Positions 6,276 through 6,717 of a stretch of DNA of 6,717 bases are shown piece by piece. The translations under genes and the position numbers were made by a program. This DNA comes from Candidatus Thioglobus plumae (lineage in GTDB: Bacteria > Pseudomonadota > Gammaproteobacteria > PS1 > Pseudothioglobaceae): positions 1-6,717 of the forward strand of contig CAJVCM010000076.1 of NCBI GenBank assembly GCA_910595815.1, given 5' to 3'. How positions within the stretch are numbered: position 1 is the stretch's first letter; every line of letters begins with the position of its first letter. A model generated the notes under the pieces. That model did not search any database, had not been told where the DNA came from, and was given only the letters and a program-made list of their open reading frames with translations.

Positions 6276-6554
6276 ATGAAAAAAACTGATCTTGTTTCGA
6301 ATTTATCTAATTATTCTGGTCTTTCTAAAACGGACGCTAAGGCTTCTGTTGAAGTAATTCTAGAAGCATTAACACAAGGTATTATTACCGGTGAAGGTGT
6401 TGAAGTTAGAGGTTTTGGTGGTTTTTATAAAAAGCATCGAAAAGCACGTCTAGGTATTAACCCTAAGACCAGCGAAAGAACACAAGTTGGTGAGAAATAT
6501 GTGCCATTCTTTAAGCCGGGTAAGTCGCTTAGAGAAATTGTAAATAAAGACTAG
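6276..6554 (+). CDS. ihfB: Integration host factor beta subunit
   Basis: IhfB pairs with IhfA to form IHF, a sequence-specific DNA-bending protein of the nucleoid. The 92-residue product fits the family (94 in E. coli). The N-terminal helices (MKKTDLVSNL..., about 1-40) dimerise. VEVRGFGGF (42-50) includes the conserved arginine at 45. The beta-arm carries NPKT (62-65), whose proline intercalates into DNA. KYVPFFKPGKSLRE (74-87) is characteristic of IhfB rather than generic HU. HupA/HupB-type HU is less likely given the EVRGFGGF and KYVPFFKPGK wording and the position after rpsA, the standard ihfB place. No Shine-Dalgarno precedes the ATG (upstream bases are GATTCAATC), yet the start aligns with the family and no other start is available. 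Near-consensus IHF motifs flank the gene on both sides, consistent with possible autoregulation. Confidence 0.95.
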   Translation: MKKTDLVSNLSNYSGLSKTDAKASVEVILEALTQGIITGEGVEVRGFGGFYKKHRKARLGINPKTSERTQVGEKYVPFFKPGKSLREIVNKD

Positions 6555-6561
6555 TTTTTGA

Positions 6562-6591
6562 TTGATTATTGAAGTGACGTTGATGTATAAT
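6562..6591 (+). promoter_or_regulatory. Promoter of the tRNA-Lys gene
   Basis: A perfect TATAAT (6586-6591) lies 13 bases before the mature tRNA 5' end, with TTGATT (6562-6567, 4 of 6 matches to TTGACA) at an 18-base spacing. The predicted start falls near 6598, giving a very short 5' leader for RNase P to remove. The stretch between the -10 and the tRNA is A/T-only apart from CAC, so it lacks the GC-rich discriminator typical of stringently controlled stable-RNA promoters. Confidence 0.6.
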
Positions 6592-6602
6592 TTCACTTTT
6601 TT
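6572..6602 (+). terminator. Possible weak intrinsic terminator after ihfB
   Basis: AAGTGA (6572-6577) and TCACTT (6593-6598) are exact reverse complements around a 15-base loop, and the right arm runs into a T tract ending at 6602. This would suit termination of the rpsA-ihfB message. The stem is short and AT-rich with a large loop, so it would be weak. The tRNA promoter -10 lies within its loop. Confidence 0.35.
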
Positions 6603-6604
6603 AT

Positions 6605-6680
6605 GGGGCGTTAGCTCAGTTGGTAGAGCACTGGACTTTTAATCCATTGGTCGAGCGTTCAAATCGCTCACGCCCCACCA
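6605..6680 (+). tRNA. tRNA-Lys (anticodon UUU)
   Basis: The 76-base gene folds as a full cloverleaf with encoded CCA (6678-6680). The acceptor stem is GGGGCGT (6605-6611) with ACGCCCC (6670-6676). The D stem is GCTC/GAGC (6614-6617 and 6626-6629). The anticodon loop CTTTTAA (6636-6642) gives anticodon TTT at 6638-6640. The T arm GAGCG/CGCTC (6653-6657 and 6665-6669) encloses TTCAAAT. The sequence closely follows E. coli tRNA-Lys. The first anticodon-stem position pairs C (6631) with T (6647), a mismatch where E. coli has a G-U pair. The tRNA is the substrate of LysS encoded at 2306-3796. Confidence 0.98.
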
Positions 6681-6688
6681 TATTCTAA

Positions 6689-6717
6689 AAGGCCTGCAGA
6701 GATGCGGGTCTTTTTTT
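6689..6717 (+). terminator. Strong rho-independent terminator after tRNA-Lys
   Basis: The left arm AAGGCCTGCA (6689-6698) pairs with TGCGGGTCTT (6703-6712) over ten positions, including two G-U pairs, closed by a GAGA tetraloop of the GNRA class (6699-6702). The arm continues into a run of seven or more T that reaches the window edge. It begins eight bases after the tRNA CCA, so the tRNA is probably a single-gene transcript. Confidence 0.9.

Noticed and set aside
6605..6680. tRNA-Lys as a possible integration (att) site for a genomic island
   Set aside because: No integrase and no duplicated tRNA 3' end is visible, and the window ends 37 bases after the tRNA.
1..6717. A novel defence, mobile or CRISPR system
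   Set aside because: Almost all of the sequence is covered by recognised housekeeping genes, and no regular spacer array, transposase or toxin-antitoxin pair is present.

Overview
The window is an ordinary AT-rich bacterial chromosome segment that reads as a gammaproteobacterium. LysS, Cmk, S1 and IhfB can all be aligned from memory with their Escherichia coli counterparts over nearly full length, and the order cmk-rpsA-ihfB is a conserved proteobacterial arrangement. The base composition and the mix of a stand-alone short CcmH with these genes would fit a low-GC marine lineage such as the SUP05/Thioglobus group, but that is a guess from recall. I see no mobile elements, CRISPR array, prophage genes or clear signs of horizontal transfer.

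Layout. Positions 1-716 (minus strand) hold the N-terminal 238 codons of a Uup-type ABC-F ATPase, cut by the window edge. A roughly 40-50 bp divergent intergenic region follows. From about 770 to 4464 (plus strand) there is a very tightly packed run: ccmH (cytochrome c maturation), yjbQ (UPF0047 family), an unnamed six-repeat TPR protein, lysS (lysyl-tRNA synthetase) and cmk (cytidylate kinase). Every one of the four junctions is a 4-base overlap in which a GTG start shares bases with the preceding TGA stop, and each new gene begins GTG-AGY (Met-Ser). After a 91-bp gap with a hairpin and an S1-like leader come rpsA (ribosomal protein S1, six S1 domains) and ihfB (IHF beta subunit). A tRNA-Lys(UUU) gene with its own TATAAT promoter and a strong intrinsic terminator close the window.

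How it fits together. Most genes serve growth-linked functions: tRNA charging (lysS, tRNA-Lys), pyrimidine nucleotide supply (cmk), mRNA recruitment to the ribosome (rpsA), nucleoid architecture (ihfB) and ribosome-associated ABC-F activity (uup). CcmH and the TPR protein look like passengers that may rely on translational coupling for expression. A promoter-like TTGCAA-17-TATAAT inside cmk, plus an rpsA start with only a GAAG pseudo-Shine-Dalgarno, suggest that rpsA has its own transcription and S1-type translational autoregulation, as known in E. coli.

I did not find a convincing undescribed system. The points most worth checking are the uniform GTGAGY overlap chain, the rpsA control region, IHF-like motifs flanking ihfB, and the TPR protein whose role is unknown.
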